From NCBI RefSeq assembly GCF_032452875.1, contig NC_083878.1, positions 41,621,378-41,685,377 of the forward strand: 64,000 nt of DNA, given 5' to 3'. Below, one piece after another: positions 1 to 9,128 of the stretch. The DNA is from Bos javanicus. Its lineage: Eukaryota > Chordata > Mammalia > Artiodactyla > Bovidae. Positions within the stretch are counted from its first letter, which is position 1. Every line of letters begins with the position of its first letter. The notes under the pieces were generated by a model. It did not search any database and had not been told where the DNA came from. It saw nothing but the letters and a program-made list of their open reading frames with translations. The position numbers and the translations under genes are program-made.

Positions 1-207
1 GTGGGTCTCTAGGCACGTCATGAGCAAAATTTTGAACTCAGATGACACTTCATCCTCACTAGCACTTGGAGGAGAAAACTGGCACACGGGGCAAATATTC
101 TGGTCCCTTTCCAAAATCTCTGCCTCCTGTCTTGCATATGCCATCGTTTCACCAATAAAGCTCATATCACAGTCCAAGAGCCATAAAAATTCAAAACTGA
201 AAACTAC

Positions 208-617
208 TAGTCACTTAGTTGTGTCTGACTCTTTCCAACTCCATGGACTGTAGCCCACCAGGCTCCTCTGTCCATGTAATTCTCCAGGCAGTAATACTGG
301 AGTGGGTTACCATTTCCTTCTCCGGGGGATATTCCCAACCCAGGGATCAATCCCAGGACTCCTGCTTTGCAGGCAGATTCTTTACCATCTGAGCCACCAG
401 TAATAGTATTAGTCACTCAGTCATGCCTGACTCTTTGCCGGACTGTAGCCCTCCAGGCTCCTCTGTCCACAGAATTCTCCAGGCAAGCATACTGGAGTGG
501 ATTGCCATTCTCTTCTCCAGAGGATCTTCCCAGCCTAGGGATTGAACCCCGGTCTCCTGCACTGCAAGCAGATTCTTTACCGTCTGAGCTACAGGGAAGT
601 TCTGAGCCACCGAGAAG
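208..617 (-). mobile_element. Bov-tA SINE, split by a second Bov-tA
   Basis: Bov-tA is a tRNA-Glu-derived, non-coding ruminant SINE moved by BovB machinery; its tRNA-like head carries the pol III promoter and its tail derives from the BovB 3' end. Here the element reads in reverse, tail at about 208 and tRNA-like head near 398. The head resumes after the inner SINE as a short remnant at 601-617. The 11-bp string TCTGAGCCACC occurs at 388-398 and again at 601-611, which marks the inner element as a later insertion into this one. The family call is firm; the outer edge near 617 is approximate. Confidence 0.88.
399..600 (-). mobile_element. Bov-tA SINE nested in the preceding Bov-tA
   Basis: A nearly full-length reverse-oriented Bov-tA, running from the BovB-like tail (about 408) to the tRNA-like head (about 600). 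It sits between two copies of TCTGAGCCACC (388-398 and 601-611), the expected TSD. It lacks about 10 bases of the usual unit after the GCCGGACTG stretch near 437-445. It is non-coding; frames across it are chance. Confidence 0.88.
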
Positions 618-1469
618 GTATAAATATTCAGGTCTGGACTTAAAACACCTTGTTGTTTATCTGGCCATCTCTGTATCAGAAAAACCTAGACAAAATGGAC
701 CTGGCATTATCATCCCTGCCATTTCTCACTTATGGCTCTTTTAACCTGAGACAAGTGGGCAAACACCATTTGAGTTTTTCAGGTGCCATTTTTCTCATCG
801 GTTACTTAAAATGAATGCCAGTTTCATTGGTTTGTTCTTCCTCTTTCCTATTCTTGTTTCATTTTTGTTATTTGTTCTAATTTAATTTGAAATGCCTAGC
901 ATCTGACTGTGATTGGGTGAGGAGGCTCGGGAGACTTCCAGCAAGAGCGGGTCTCCTCAAAAGGGTCTTTTGGATACAACAGAATAAGCCTTTATTTAGT
1001 ATCCCAGAAATAACAAAAGTGAGAGTGAGCAAGACTGCAGCGCCTGTGCTTTCAAGCAGCAGAAACTTAGTGAAACACCCCGGTCCCTTGGGTGTGAACA
1101 GACCGCCCCTTGGCTCAGTCATCCTGCCGTGTCCCTGGCTGCCGGCTCTCTGGGCCAACAGAAACAAGCATAACAAAACCTACAGAGAAAGTGTCAATAG
1201 AAACCTTCTCTAGGAGCCCAGCTTTTGGAAATGGACTAGATTTGCAGTCCGTACAAAGGCTCTGGGCAAGGTTTCTTGGCCATGGCCTCGTACCCAGCAT
1301 TGTGACTTCTGTCCATGAGGTGGGACAGGTGGCTTACAAGGCACACATGATCTATTTCTTCCATGTTTCCTGTCCATCAAATGAAGATTTGGGGAGAGGA
1401 ATAAACTCTGGATTTTGCAGAGAATCACTTGGGTTTAAAGTCCAGCTTTATAGCCTGAGAAAATGATTC
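618..1469. other. No gene or recognised repeat
   Basis: This stretch has ordinary mixed composition with overlapping open frames of up to 118 codons on both strands around 877-1466. None has a family signature, codon bias I can judge, or flanking splice or start context that stands out. I see no ruminant SINE or LINE here. Confidence 0.5.
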
Positions 1470-1580
1470 TAACCCTCAGTTTCTCCCTTGATTAAACTGG
1501 GAATAGCAATGTTTCCCTCTTTGATTGTGGTGATCAAATGAAACACAGAGATGTGTTAACATTGAGAAGAATATCACAGT
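1470..1580 (+). mobile_element. MIR SINE fragment
   Basis: The order of a CCTCAGTTT-type segment, a short gap, then GATCAAATGAAACACAGAGATG matches the 3' half of the mammal-wide MIR consensus. It is heavily diverged, as expected of an element that predates placental radiation. Edges are uncertain. Confidence 0.55.
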
Positions 1581-2421
1581 GTTTATACCAGCATAGCTTG
1601 GTGTGTGGAGCCAATGAAACCACAGATTTAATGTGCTTGAAAAATAGGGAAGCCCTGTAGAAATATAAGGTATTACTATCATCTGTATTATTATTAGCAT
1701 CGCATATTTATTAGGTCATTCTTTTCTACAACAGAAAAGGGTGATGATCATCATCTCCGAGTTCAAACCTCAAACTACCACCCCCAGACCTTCTTTGCTC
1801 TTGCAAAAGAGGAGACAGCTCATGTCTGCTCCCTTGCTTTGCAAAAATAGTGCAGAATAGCTCCATAAGAGGTGATGGATGGCAGCATCCCCGGGGTCCT
1901 TCCTACTGCAAATATTACATATAAGCAATTACCTTGAGTATTTAGTGCTCATGTGTTGTAAGTTTCCAGAGAGGGTTAAGAGAAAGTCAAAAGTTCCTGA
2001 TGCTCTGTGGTTCAGTTCTTACAAGAGAGAAGCATGATGAAGTGAGAAATGGACAGCTCTAACCTATTGGACCATAACCAGTGTCCAGCTTTTCAGGGTG
2101 TGGAGATATTCGCTTTTCTGTAGTCATTACTCAGATAGATTTTTGGTGAATACTGTTGCTTCATTCTGCCAAAAAATTCTGCCTAAGACTTGTATATATA
2201 AAGGGAGATGATGAGACTCTTTAGGAAATCGAGGGAGAGCAGAGGAGGAAGGAAGAGAAGTGATAAAAATCTATGGCCCAGGCATGTTTGTTCACTTTAT
2301 CCCTAGCTTTTAACCCAGAGGCTGGCAGGGGCTGGCTTTGTTGAATGTTGCATGATTGAAAGTAATTGTGAAAGACTGTGATCATGCCATTCTTTTTTTT
2401 TTTTTTTTAAGGTAACTCCCT
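1581..2421. other. No gene or recognised repeat; T-run at the end
   Basis: Unique-looking AT-rich sequence with several stop codons in all frames. A run of 18 T residues lies at about 2392-2409, just upstream of a short SINE remnant. Nothing else is recognised. Confidence 0.45.
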
Positions 2422-2485
2422 TGAAAGTGAAAGTCACTCAGTCATGTCTGACTGTCTGCGACCCCATGGTATGTACCACAGTGTC
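2422..2485 (-). mobile_element. Bov-tA SINE tail fragment
   Basis: About 60 bases match the BovB-derived tail of Bov-tA in reverse orientation (GAAAGTGAAAGTCACTCAG followed by a GACCCCATGG-type motif). The rest of the element is missing, so this is a truncated or decayed copy. Confidence 0.7.
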
Positions 2486-2986
2486 AAACAGAGTGAGCAT
2501 CCAGTGCTTTTTTATGTTTCCAAAAAACCTGTCAGAATATCTGACCCTCACCTTTAAAGTAGAGGTCACCGTGGAGCACTGAGAAGAGTTTCTTGAGCTA
2601 CTACATTCCAATAAAAATTAATTTAAAGATAAACAACCTTAAAGAAATAAAGTAGAGGGCCCTGGAGGTGTTGCAATGTCTAGATCATGGGCAGAATACA
2701 GTGGGGCAAGTTACTGGCAGACTGTGGCGTAACCAAACCATTGAGACCTTTTCCATCTTTATGGGAAGAGCGTAGTGTTCTGAGGCCCAGACAGCAGCAT
2801 GCATTGCCTGGCATCCAGGAAGTTTCCCATCTGCCTTTGCAACACACTTTGTGTGGGGAGTGGAGAAGCAGAAAGTAGAAGTTACTGAAGCTCTGTGAGC
2901 ATCTGTATCCTCTTCTGTAAGATGGGCTAGAGCTTTCTGAGGCCCAGAATTGTGCAAAATGAAGGAGAAAATGTGGATTAAGCATG

Positions 2987-3546
2987 ATGACTGCAGCCAT
3001 GAAATTAAAAGACACTTGCTCCTTGGAAGAAAACTATGACCAACCTAGACCACATATTAAAAAGCAGAGACATTACTTTACCAACAAAGGTCTGTCTAGT
3101 CAAAGCTATAGTTTTTCCAGTAGTCATGTATGATGTGAGAGTCGGACCATAAAGAAACCTGAGCGCTGAAGAGTTAATGCTTCCGAACTGTTGTTTCGGA
3201 CAAGACTCTTGAGAAGTCCCTTGAACAGCAAGGAGATTAAACCAGTCAATCCTAAAGGAAACCAGTCCAGGATATTCATTGGAAGGACTGATGCTGAAGC
3301 TGAAACTTAATACTTTGGCCACCTGATGCAAAGAGCTGACTATTGGAAAAGACCCTGATGCTAGGAAAGATTGAGGGTGGGAGGAGAAGGGGACAACAGA
3401 GGATGAGATGGTTGGATGGCATCACCGACTCAATGGACATGAGTTTGACCAAGCTCCAGGAATTCGTGATGGTCAGGGAAGCCTGACATGCTGCAGTCCA
3501 TGGGGTTGCAAAGAGTCAGACACAACTGAATGACTGAACTGAGCTG
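2987..3546 (+). mobile_element. BovB (RTE) LINE, 3' fragment
   Basis: BovB is a non-LTR retrotransposon encoding an apurinic-type endonuclease and a reverse transcriptase. This copy keeps only the last 560 bases: the end of ORF2, with relatives of the YGCESWT and LQYFGHLM protein motifs in shifted frames, and the CTGAACTGAGCTGA tail. Flanks AAGCATGATG (2980-2989) and AAGCATCATC (3547-3556) agree at 8 of 10 bases and are a plausible TSD, fitting a 5'-truncated insertion. Frameshifts and stops exclude function. Confidence 0.9.
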
Positions 3547-4164
3547 AAGCATCATCCTAGTACCTGGCTCCAAGGAAGCACTCAACAAAAGGAAGCAGTT
3601 TTTCTTAGGAGGAAGCACAAAACTCTTGTCTTTGGAGAGGACCTCTTCTCCCTCCCTGTCTCCTCCTTCTAGCCTTTGGGGCATTTCTGTTGTAATTGGC
3701 TGCTGGGGCTTGGCATCTATCTGTAGAGAAATATATTTTTTTTTTTTTGAAAGGGCTCTGAGGTGGTGGTGAGAGGCATTTATTAGTGATCTAAAGCAAC
3801 ATAAGTTGCCTCTGGTATTTATTGACTGTTTCTAGCTGGAGGCACAGAAATGCACCAGCACTAAAGGGTGAGTTACTGTTGGTTGCTACTCACTGGACCA
3901 GCAGGGACTTGGCGAGCTCTTGGAGGACAGTGTGTCTTGCATCAATCAACAGTGACCCCTCTGGCTGAATATGTACAGGCATAAAGAGGCTCCTAAATTA
4001 GCTTCTGTTCTCCTTAGCTGGATGGATGGAAGATGAAATGCAATCACTGGAGTGGGAGAAAATATATGTGGTGCAGGACTGAGCTGTACCCTGGAAATTC
4101 AGGCTGATCTGTGCCTCCCAAAACAAATCTGAAATAATTTTTCTCTATGGGCCTATTAAAAAAA
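3547..4164. other. No gene or recognised repeat
   Basis: The stretch includes a T-rich run at about 3729-3748 and otherwise unique-looking sequence. The open frame at 3430-3684 starts inside the preceding BovB tail and is not credible as a gene. Confidence 0.45.

Positions 4165-4208
<44 letters not shown>
4165..4208. repeat. Compound microsatellite (TA)n(CA)n
   Basis: An uninterrupted TA tract (4165-4186) passes directly into a CA tract (4187-4208), each about 11 units. Compound tracts of this length are usually length-variable between individuals. Confidence 0.95.
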
Positions 4209-4469
4209 TTAATAAGCTGACATCATGGGAGATGAGGCAGGGAATGGAAGATGTGGGGATAAAAGAATATGGACAGAGGGAAGAATACCCAGAGCAACGT
4301 GTTTGATGAATGAATTAAAATAGAGCAGGAATGGCTTAGGACTAACTCCAACATTTTTCTGAAATGTCTATTGATGAGATGAACCCTGTTCTGGGCAGAG
4401 ATGTGAGGCATAGTATTAGGTCAGTTGATGAATCTTTGATACCATGTAGAAAAAATGCATATGTATATT

Positions 4470-4565
4470 TTTTAAAAGCTTTTTTATTTTATACTGGAGC
4501 ATAGCCGATTAACAATGTTATAATATTTCAGGTGTGCAGCAGAGTGACTCAGCCATACATGTAAT
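4470..4565 (-). mobile_element. L1 LINE 3'-UTR fragment
   Basis: The order TTTTTTATTTTATACTGGAG, GATTAACAATGTTATAAT and CAGCAGAGTGACTCAG is the reverse complement of the artiodactyl L1 3' UTR as I know it. Only about 95 bases remain and there is no coding part. Confidence 0.6.
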
Positions 4566-4805
4566 TTCATGTGTTTATTGACAATTTTATTGTGTATTAA
4601 TTTACCTAAGCCTAATAAAGATCTGGCTGAACTCTATAAAAGCCAGGAATCCCCTAAAAGTTGCCCTTCCAGGATATGTTGGAGGCATCTTAAAAGCAAT
4701 GCTCTTGATTTTAAGAAATATTTGCATCTACTCAGGGATTCTTCTGCTCCCTTCTTACTCGTAATTTTTCATTTGGTCAAAAAAGGAAGAAAAGAGGACT
4801 CTCCA

Positions 4806-4838
4806 GGACTGAAGTGACTTAGCAGCAGCAGCAGCAGC
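4806..4838 (+). mobile_element. Bov-A2/Bov-tA tail remnant with CAG repeats
   Basis: The tail signature GACTGAAGTGACTTAGCAG followed by five further CAG-type units is the 3' end of a ruminant SINE with nothing left upstream. The reverse strand reads as poly-leucine within an open frame (4769-5167), which explains that frame's leucine run. Confidence 0.55.
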
Positions 4839-5221
4839 CAGGTAAAAGCACACTTTTGTGCCTCACACTTCCTAGGTTGTACATATGGTCTAACAGCCTT
4901 CATTTCAATGCCTGCTGGAGAACCATTAGCACTCAAAAAGGCTGGTGAGAGAATGGTAAATGCAGGTAATAAATAATGGTAAACCCAACAATATTGCACT
5001 TGTTTCCTACAAGCCAGCAGACCAGGACATTGAATCCTGTTCCAGATGGGTGTGTCACAGAAGCCTAGGTCATGCCAGAGACTTCTGATGTAGAATGTGT
5101 GGATAATGCAATGCATGCCATAACCTACTTCTGCCAAAGTCAATCCAGAAGGCCTGGTAGGCATCACACATACTTCAACTTTGTAGAGCTAAGAGAAGTG
5201 TTTCTCTTTTTTTGGTTATCA
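4839..5221. other. No gene or recognised repeat
   Basis: This is unique-looking sequence. A 132-codon reverse frame (4769-5167) crosses it but ends in the SINE-derived leucine run and shows no family resemblance. Confidence 0.4.
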
Positions 5222-8200
5222 ATTTTATTTTTTTTTTAATATAAATTTATTTTAATTGGAGGCTAATTACTTTACAATATTGTATTGGTTTTGCCATATA
5301 TCAACATGAATCCACCATGGGTATACACGTGTTCCCCATCCTGAACCCCCTTCCCACCTCCCTCCCCATACCATCCCTCTGGGTCATCCCAGTGCACCAG
5401 CCCCAAGCATCCTGTATGATGCATTGAACCTGGTCTGGCGATTTGTTTCACATATGATATTATACATGTTTCAATGCCATTCTCCCAAATCATCCCACCC
5501 TCTCCCTCTCCCACAGAGTCCAAAAGACTGTTCTATGCATCTGTGTCTCTTTTGCTGTCTCACATACAGGGTTATCATTACCATCTTTCTAAATTACATA
5601 TATATGCGTTAGTATACTGTATTGGTGTTTTTCTTTCTGGCTTACTTCACTCCGTATAATAGGCTCCAGTTTCATCCACCTCATTAGAACTGATTCAAAT
5701 GTATTCTTTTTAATAGTAATACTCCATTGTGTATATGTACCACAGCTGTCTTATCCATTCATCTGCTGATGGACATCTAGGTTGCTTCCATGTCCTGGCT
5801 ATTGTAAACAGTGCTGCGATGAACATTAGGGTATACGTGTCTCTCAATTCTGGTTTCCTTGGTGTGTATGCCCAGCAGTGGGATACACTGCTTTCTGCAG
5901 TTCTTTCTGAAAAGCAGTTCTGCTTTTCAATATGCTATCTAGGTTGGTCATGACTTTCCTTCCAAGGAGTAAGTGTCTTTTAATTTAATGGCTGCAGTCA
6001 CCATCTGCAGTGATTTTGGAGCCCCAAAAAATAAAGTCCTGACACTGTTTCCACTGTTTCCCCATCTATTTGCCATGAAGTGATGGGAACAGATGCAATG
6101 ATCTTCATTTTCTGAATGTTGAGCTTTAAACCAACAAAGGTCCATCTACTCAAGGCTGTGGTTTTTCCAGTGGTCATGTATGGATGTGAGAGTTGGACTG
6201 TGAAGAAAGTTGAGCACTGAAGAATTGATGCTTTTGAGCTGTGGTGTTGGAGAAGACTCTTGAGAGTCCCTTGGACTACAAGGAGATCCAACCAGCCCAT
6301 TCTGAAGGAGATCAGCCCTGGGATTTCTTTGGAAGGAATGATGCTGAAGCTGAAACTCCAGTACTTTGGCCACCTCATGCAAAGAGTTGACTCATTGGAA
6401 AAGACTCTAATGCTGGGAGGGATTGGGGGCAGGAGGAGAAGGGGATGACAGAGGATGAGATGGCTGGATGGCATCACTGACTCAATGGATGTGAGTCTGA
6501 GTGAACTCCAGGAGTTGGTGATGGACAGGGAAGCCTGGCGTGCTGCGATTCATGGGGTCGCAAAGAGTCGGACATGACTGAGCGACTGAACTGAACTGAA
6601 CTGACTGATGGCAGTTCTATTTCCAGTTTTTTAAGGAATCTCCACACTGTTCTCCATTGTGGCTGTACTAGTTTGCATTCCCACAAACAGTGTAAGAGGG
6701 TTCCCCTTTCTCCACACCCTCTCCAGTATTTATTACTTGTAGACTTTTGGATAGCATCCATTCTGACCGGCGTGAAATGGTACCTCATTGTGGTTTTGAT
6801 TTGCATTTATCTGATAATGAGTGATATTGAGCATCTTTTCATGTGTTTGTTAGCCATCTGTATATCTTCTTTGGAGAAATGTCTGTTTAGTTCTTTGGCC
6901 CATTTTATGATTGGGTGGTTTATTTTTCTGGAGTTGAACTGCAGGAGTTGCTTGTATATTTTTGAGATTAGTTGTTTGTCAGTTGCTTCATTTGCTATTG
7001 TTTTCTCCCATTCTGAAGGCTCTCTTTTCACCTTGCTTAGTTTCCTTTGTTGTGCAGAAGCTTTTAATTTTAATTAGGTCCCATTTGTTTATTTTTGCTT
7101 TTATTTCCAATATTCTGAGAGGTGGGTCATAGAGGATCCTGCTGTGATGTATGTCGGAGAGTGTTTTGCCTATGTTCTCCTCTATGAATTTTATAGTTTC
7201 TGGTCTTACATTTAGATCTTTAATCCATTTTGAGTTTATTTTTGTGTATGGTATTAGAAAGTGTTCTAGTTTCATTCTTCTACAAGTGGTTGACCAGTTT
7301 TCCCAGAACCACTTGTTAAAGAGATTGTCTTTTCTCCATTGTATATTCTTGCCTCCTTTGTCAAAGATAAGGTGTCCATAGGTGTGTGAATTTATCTCTG
7401 GGCTTTCTATTTTGTTCCATTGATCTATATTTCTGTCTTTTTGCCAGGACCACACTGTCTTGATGACTGTGGCTTTGTAGTAGAGCCTGAAGTCAGGCAG
7501 GTTGATTCCTCCAGTTCCATTCTTCTTTCTCAAGATTGCTTTGGCTGTTTGAGGATTTTTTTTATTTCCATACAAATTGTGAAATTATTTGTTCTAGCTC
7601 TGTGAAAAATACCATTGGTGGCTTGATAGGCATTGCATTGAATCTATAGATTGCTTTGGGTAGTATACTCATTTTCACTATATTGATTCTTCCAATCCAT
7701 GAGTACAGTATATTCCTCCATCTATTAGTGTCCCCTTTGAGTTCTTTCACCAGTGTTTTATAGTTTTCTACATATAGGTCTTTTGTTTCTTTAGGTAGAT
7801 TTATTCCTAAGTATTTTATTCTTTTCATTGCAATGGTGAATGGAATTGTTTGCTTAATTTCTCTTTCTGTTTTCTTGTTATTAGTGTATAGGAATGCAAG
7901 GAATTTCTGTGTGTTGATGTTATATCCTGCAACTTTACTATATTCATTGATTAGCTCTAGTAATTTTCTGGTGGAGTCTTTAGGGTTTTCTATATAGAGG
8001 ATCATGTCATCTGCAAACAGTGTGAATTTTACTTCTTCTTTTCCAATCTGGATTCCTTTTATTTCTTTTTCTGCTCTGATTGCTGTGGCCAAAACTTCCA
8101 AAACTATGTTGAATAGTAGTGGTGAAAGTGGACACCCTTGTCTTGTTCCTGACTTTAGAGGAAATGCTTTCAATTTTTCACCATTGAGGATAATGTTTTC

Positions 8201-8249
8201 TGTGGGTTTGTCATATATAGCTTTTATTATGTTGAGGTATGTTCTTTCT
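5222..8249 (-). mobile_element. L1 LINE 3' portion, interrupted by BovB
   Basis: A 5'-truncated, reverse-oriented ruminant L1. From its own 5' side it holds the ORF2 reverse transcriptase palm with an intact FADD motif (about 8006-8017) in a 203-codon frame (7562-8173). A second frame (6988-7575) follows after a frameshift at a T8 run (7556-7563). The C-terminal Cys-rich segment (CGERGTLLHCLWEC pattern) lies near 6660-6740. ORF2 end and 3' UTR follow at 5222-5889, with a poly-A-like tail (T-run on this strand) near 5222. ORF1, the endonuclease and the 5' UTR are absent. The BovB at 5905-6610 splits it. It is dead: truncated, frameshifted and interrupted. Confidence 0.92.
5905..6610 (+). mobile_element. 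BovB LINE with inverted 5' segment, inside L1
   Basis: The right part (6131-6607) is BovB ORF2 end and tail in forward orientation, ending in (CTGAA)n. The left part (about 5920-6130) is the adjacent upstream BovB segment in reverse orientation. Only about 13 consensus bases between the two segments are missing, and the join at 6131-6135 shares CCAAC with both segments. This is the layout left by twin priming. The flanks share GCAGTTCT (5897-5904 and 6611-6618). A 10-bp hairpin with a TT loop sits at 5908-5929, at the outer end of the inverted part. The element is non-functional. Confidence 0.9.
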
Positions 8250-8349
8250 CTGAGTTTGCAGACTATCTCAGGATTATCTTCCTTGGGAAGACAGGTGTGA
8301 ACCCCGGAGGCTTATGGTGGTCTGGATACACTTGAGGATTACTTCTTAA

Positions 8350-8845
8350 TTAATAATAACAGTGAGCATTAATGGGGCCCTTAGTGAAGGCCAGTTGCTG
8401 TTGCACATACTTCACATATATTGATGCAGTTAAATCTCTTAAGAACACTATGAAGTAAGTTGTATTATAATCCCCACTTATAATGAGGAATTTAAGGCAA
8501 AGAGAAGTGATGAAATGTCTTTGAGGTCATATAACTAACACGTGAAAGTGAAAGTGTTAGTCACTCAGTCGTGTCTAACTCTTTGCAACCCCATGGACTG
8601 TAGCTGGTCAAACTCCTCTATCCATAGGATTCTCCAGGCAAGAATACTAGAGTGGGTAGCCATTCCCATCTCCAGGGGATCTTCCCAACCCATAGATAAA
8701 ATCCAGGACTCCTGCACTGCAGGCAGATTCTTTACCATCTGAGACACCAGGGAAGCCATAACTAACAAGTGGTAGGCCTGGAATCTGAATCCAGGCCCTC
8801 TGACTCCACATTCTATGCTCTTAACCATTAAAGCCTACTTATTCT
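8350..8845 (+). mobile_element. MIR SINE, interrupted by Bov-tA
   Basis: The segment runs in MIR order: a CACATATATTGATGCAGTTAA region, then AATCCCCACTTATAATGAGG, then GAGGTCATATAACTAACA. After the inner SINE it continues AAGTGGTAGGCCTGGAAT through TGCTCTTAACCATTA. This covers most of the 3' two thirds of the family. The Bov-tA at 8541-8757 cuts it with a clean TSD, so the order of events is clear. Confidence 0.8.
8541..8757 (-). mobile_element. Bov-tA SINE inside MIR
   Basis: A full-length reverse Bov-tA, from a GTGAAAGTGAAAGTGTTAG tail to a CACCAGGGAAGCC head. The exact 10-bp duplication ATAACTAACA flanks it at 8531-8540 and 8758-8767. Removing the element and one repeat restores continuous MIR sequence. 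Confidence 0.95.
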
Positions 8846-8934
8846 GCCATAACTGGGGAGCCTGGAAAGAGAAAATGAACCCTTTGCCAGCAAATATATT
8901 TTAAAAAGGAACCATATAACCTAATAAAGAAATC

Positions 8935-9128
8935 CTCTTTTAATAATTATCTTTATTTATTTGGCTGTGCCAGATCTTAGTTGCAGTGCATGGGCTCTTC
9001 AGTCATTGTTGTGGCATGAGAACTCTTAGTTGCAGCAGGTGGGATCTAGTTCCCTGAACATGGATTGAACCTGGGCCCCCTGCATTGGGAGCACAGAGTA
9101 TTAGCCACCGAACCACCAGGGAAGTCCC
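8935..9128 (-). mobile_element. CHR-type tRNA-derived SINE
   Basis: In reverse orientation the element shows the head GGGACTTCCCTGGTGGTTC, a B-box-like GGTTCAATCC, and a repeated GCAACTAAGA-type body ending in an A/T-rich tail. This matches the CHR SINE group of cetaceans, hippos and ruminants. Short AATTAT-like strings on both sides may be a TSD but are too short to rely on. Confidence 0.8.

Noticed and set aside
2880..2960. MIR fragment upstream of the first BovB
   Set aside because: CATCTGTATCCTCTTCTGTA-type similarity is too short to support an annotation.
7562..8173. 203-codon reverse frame with an intact FADD box as a host gene
   Set aside because: It is the reverse transcriptase palm of a truncated L1 ORF2, frameshifted at the T8 run near 7556 and lacking its upstream domains.
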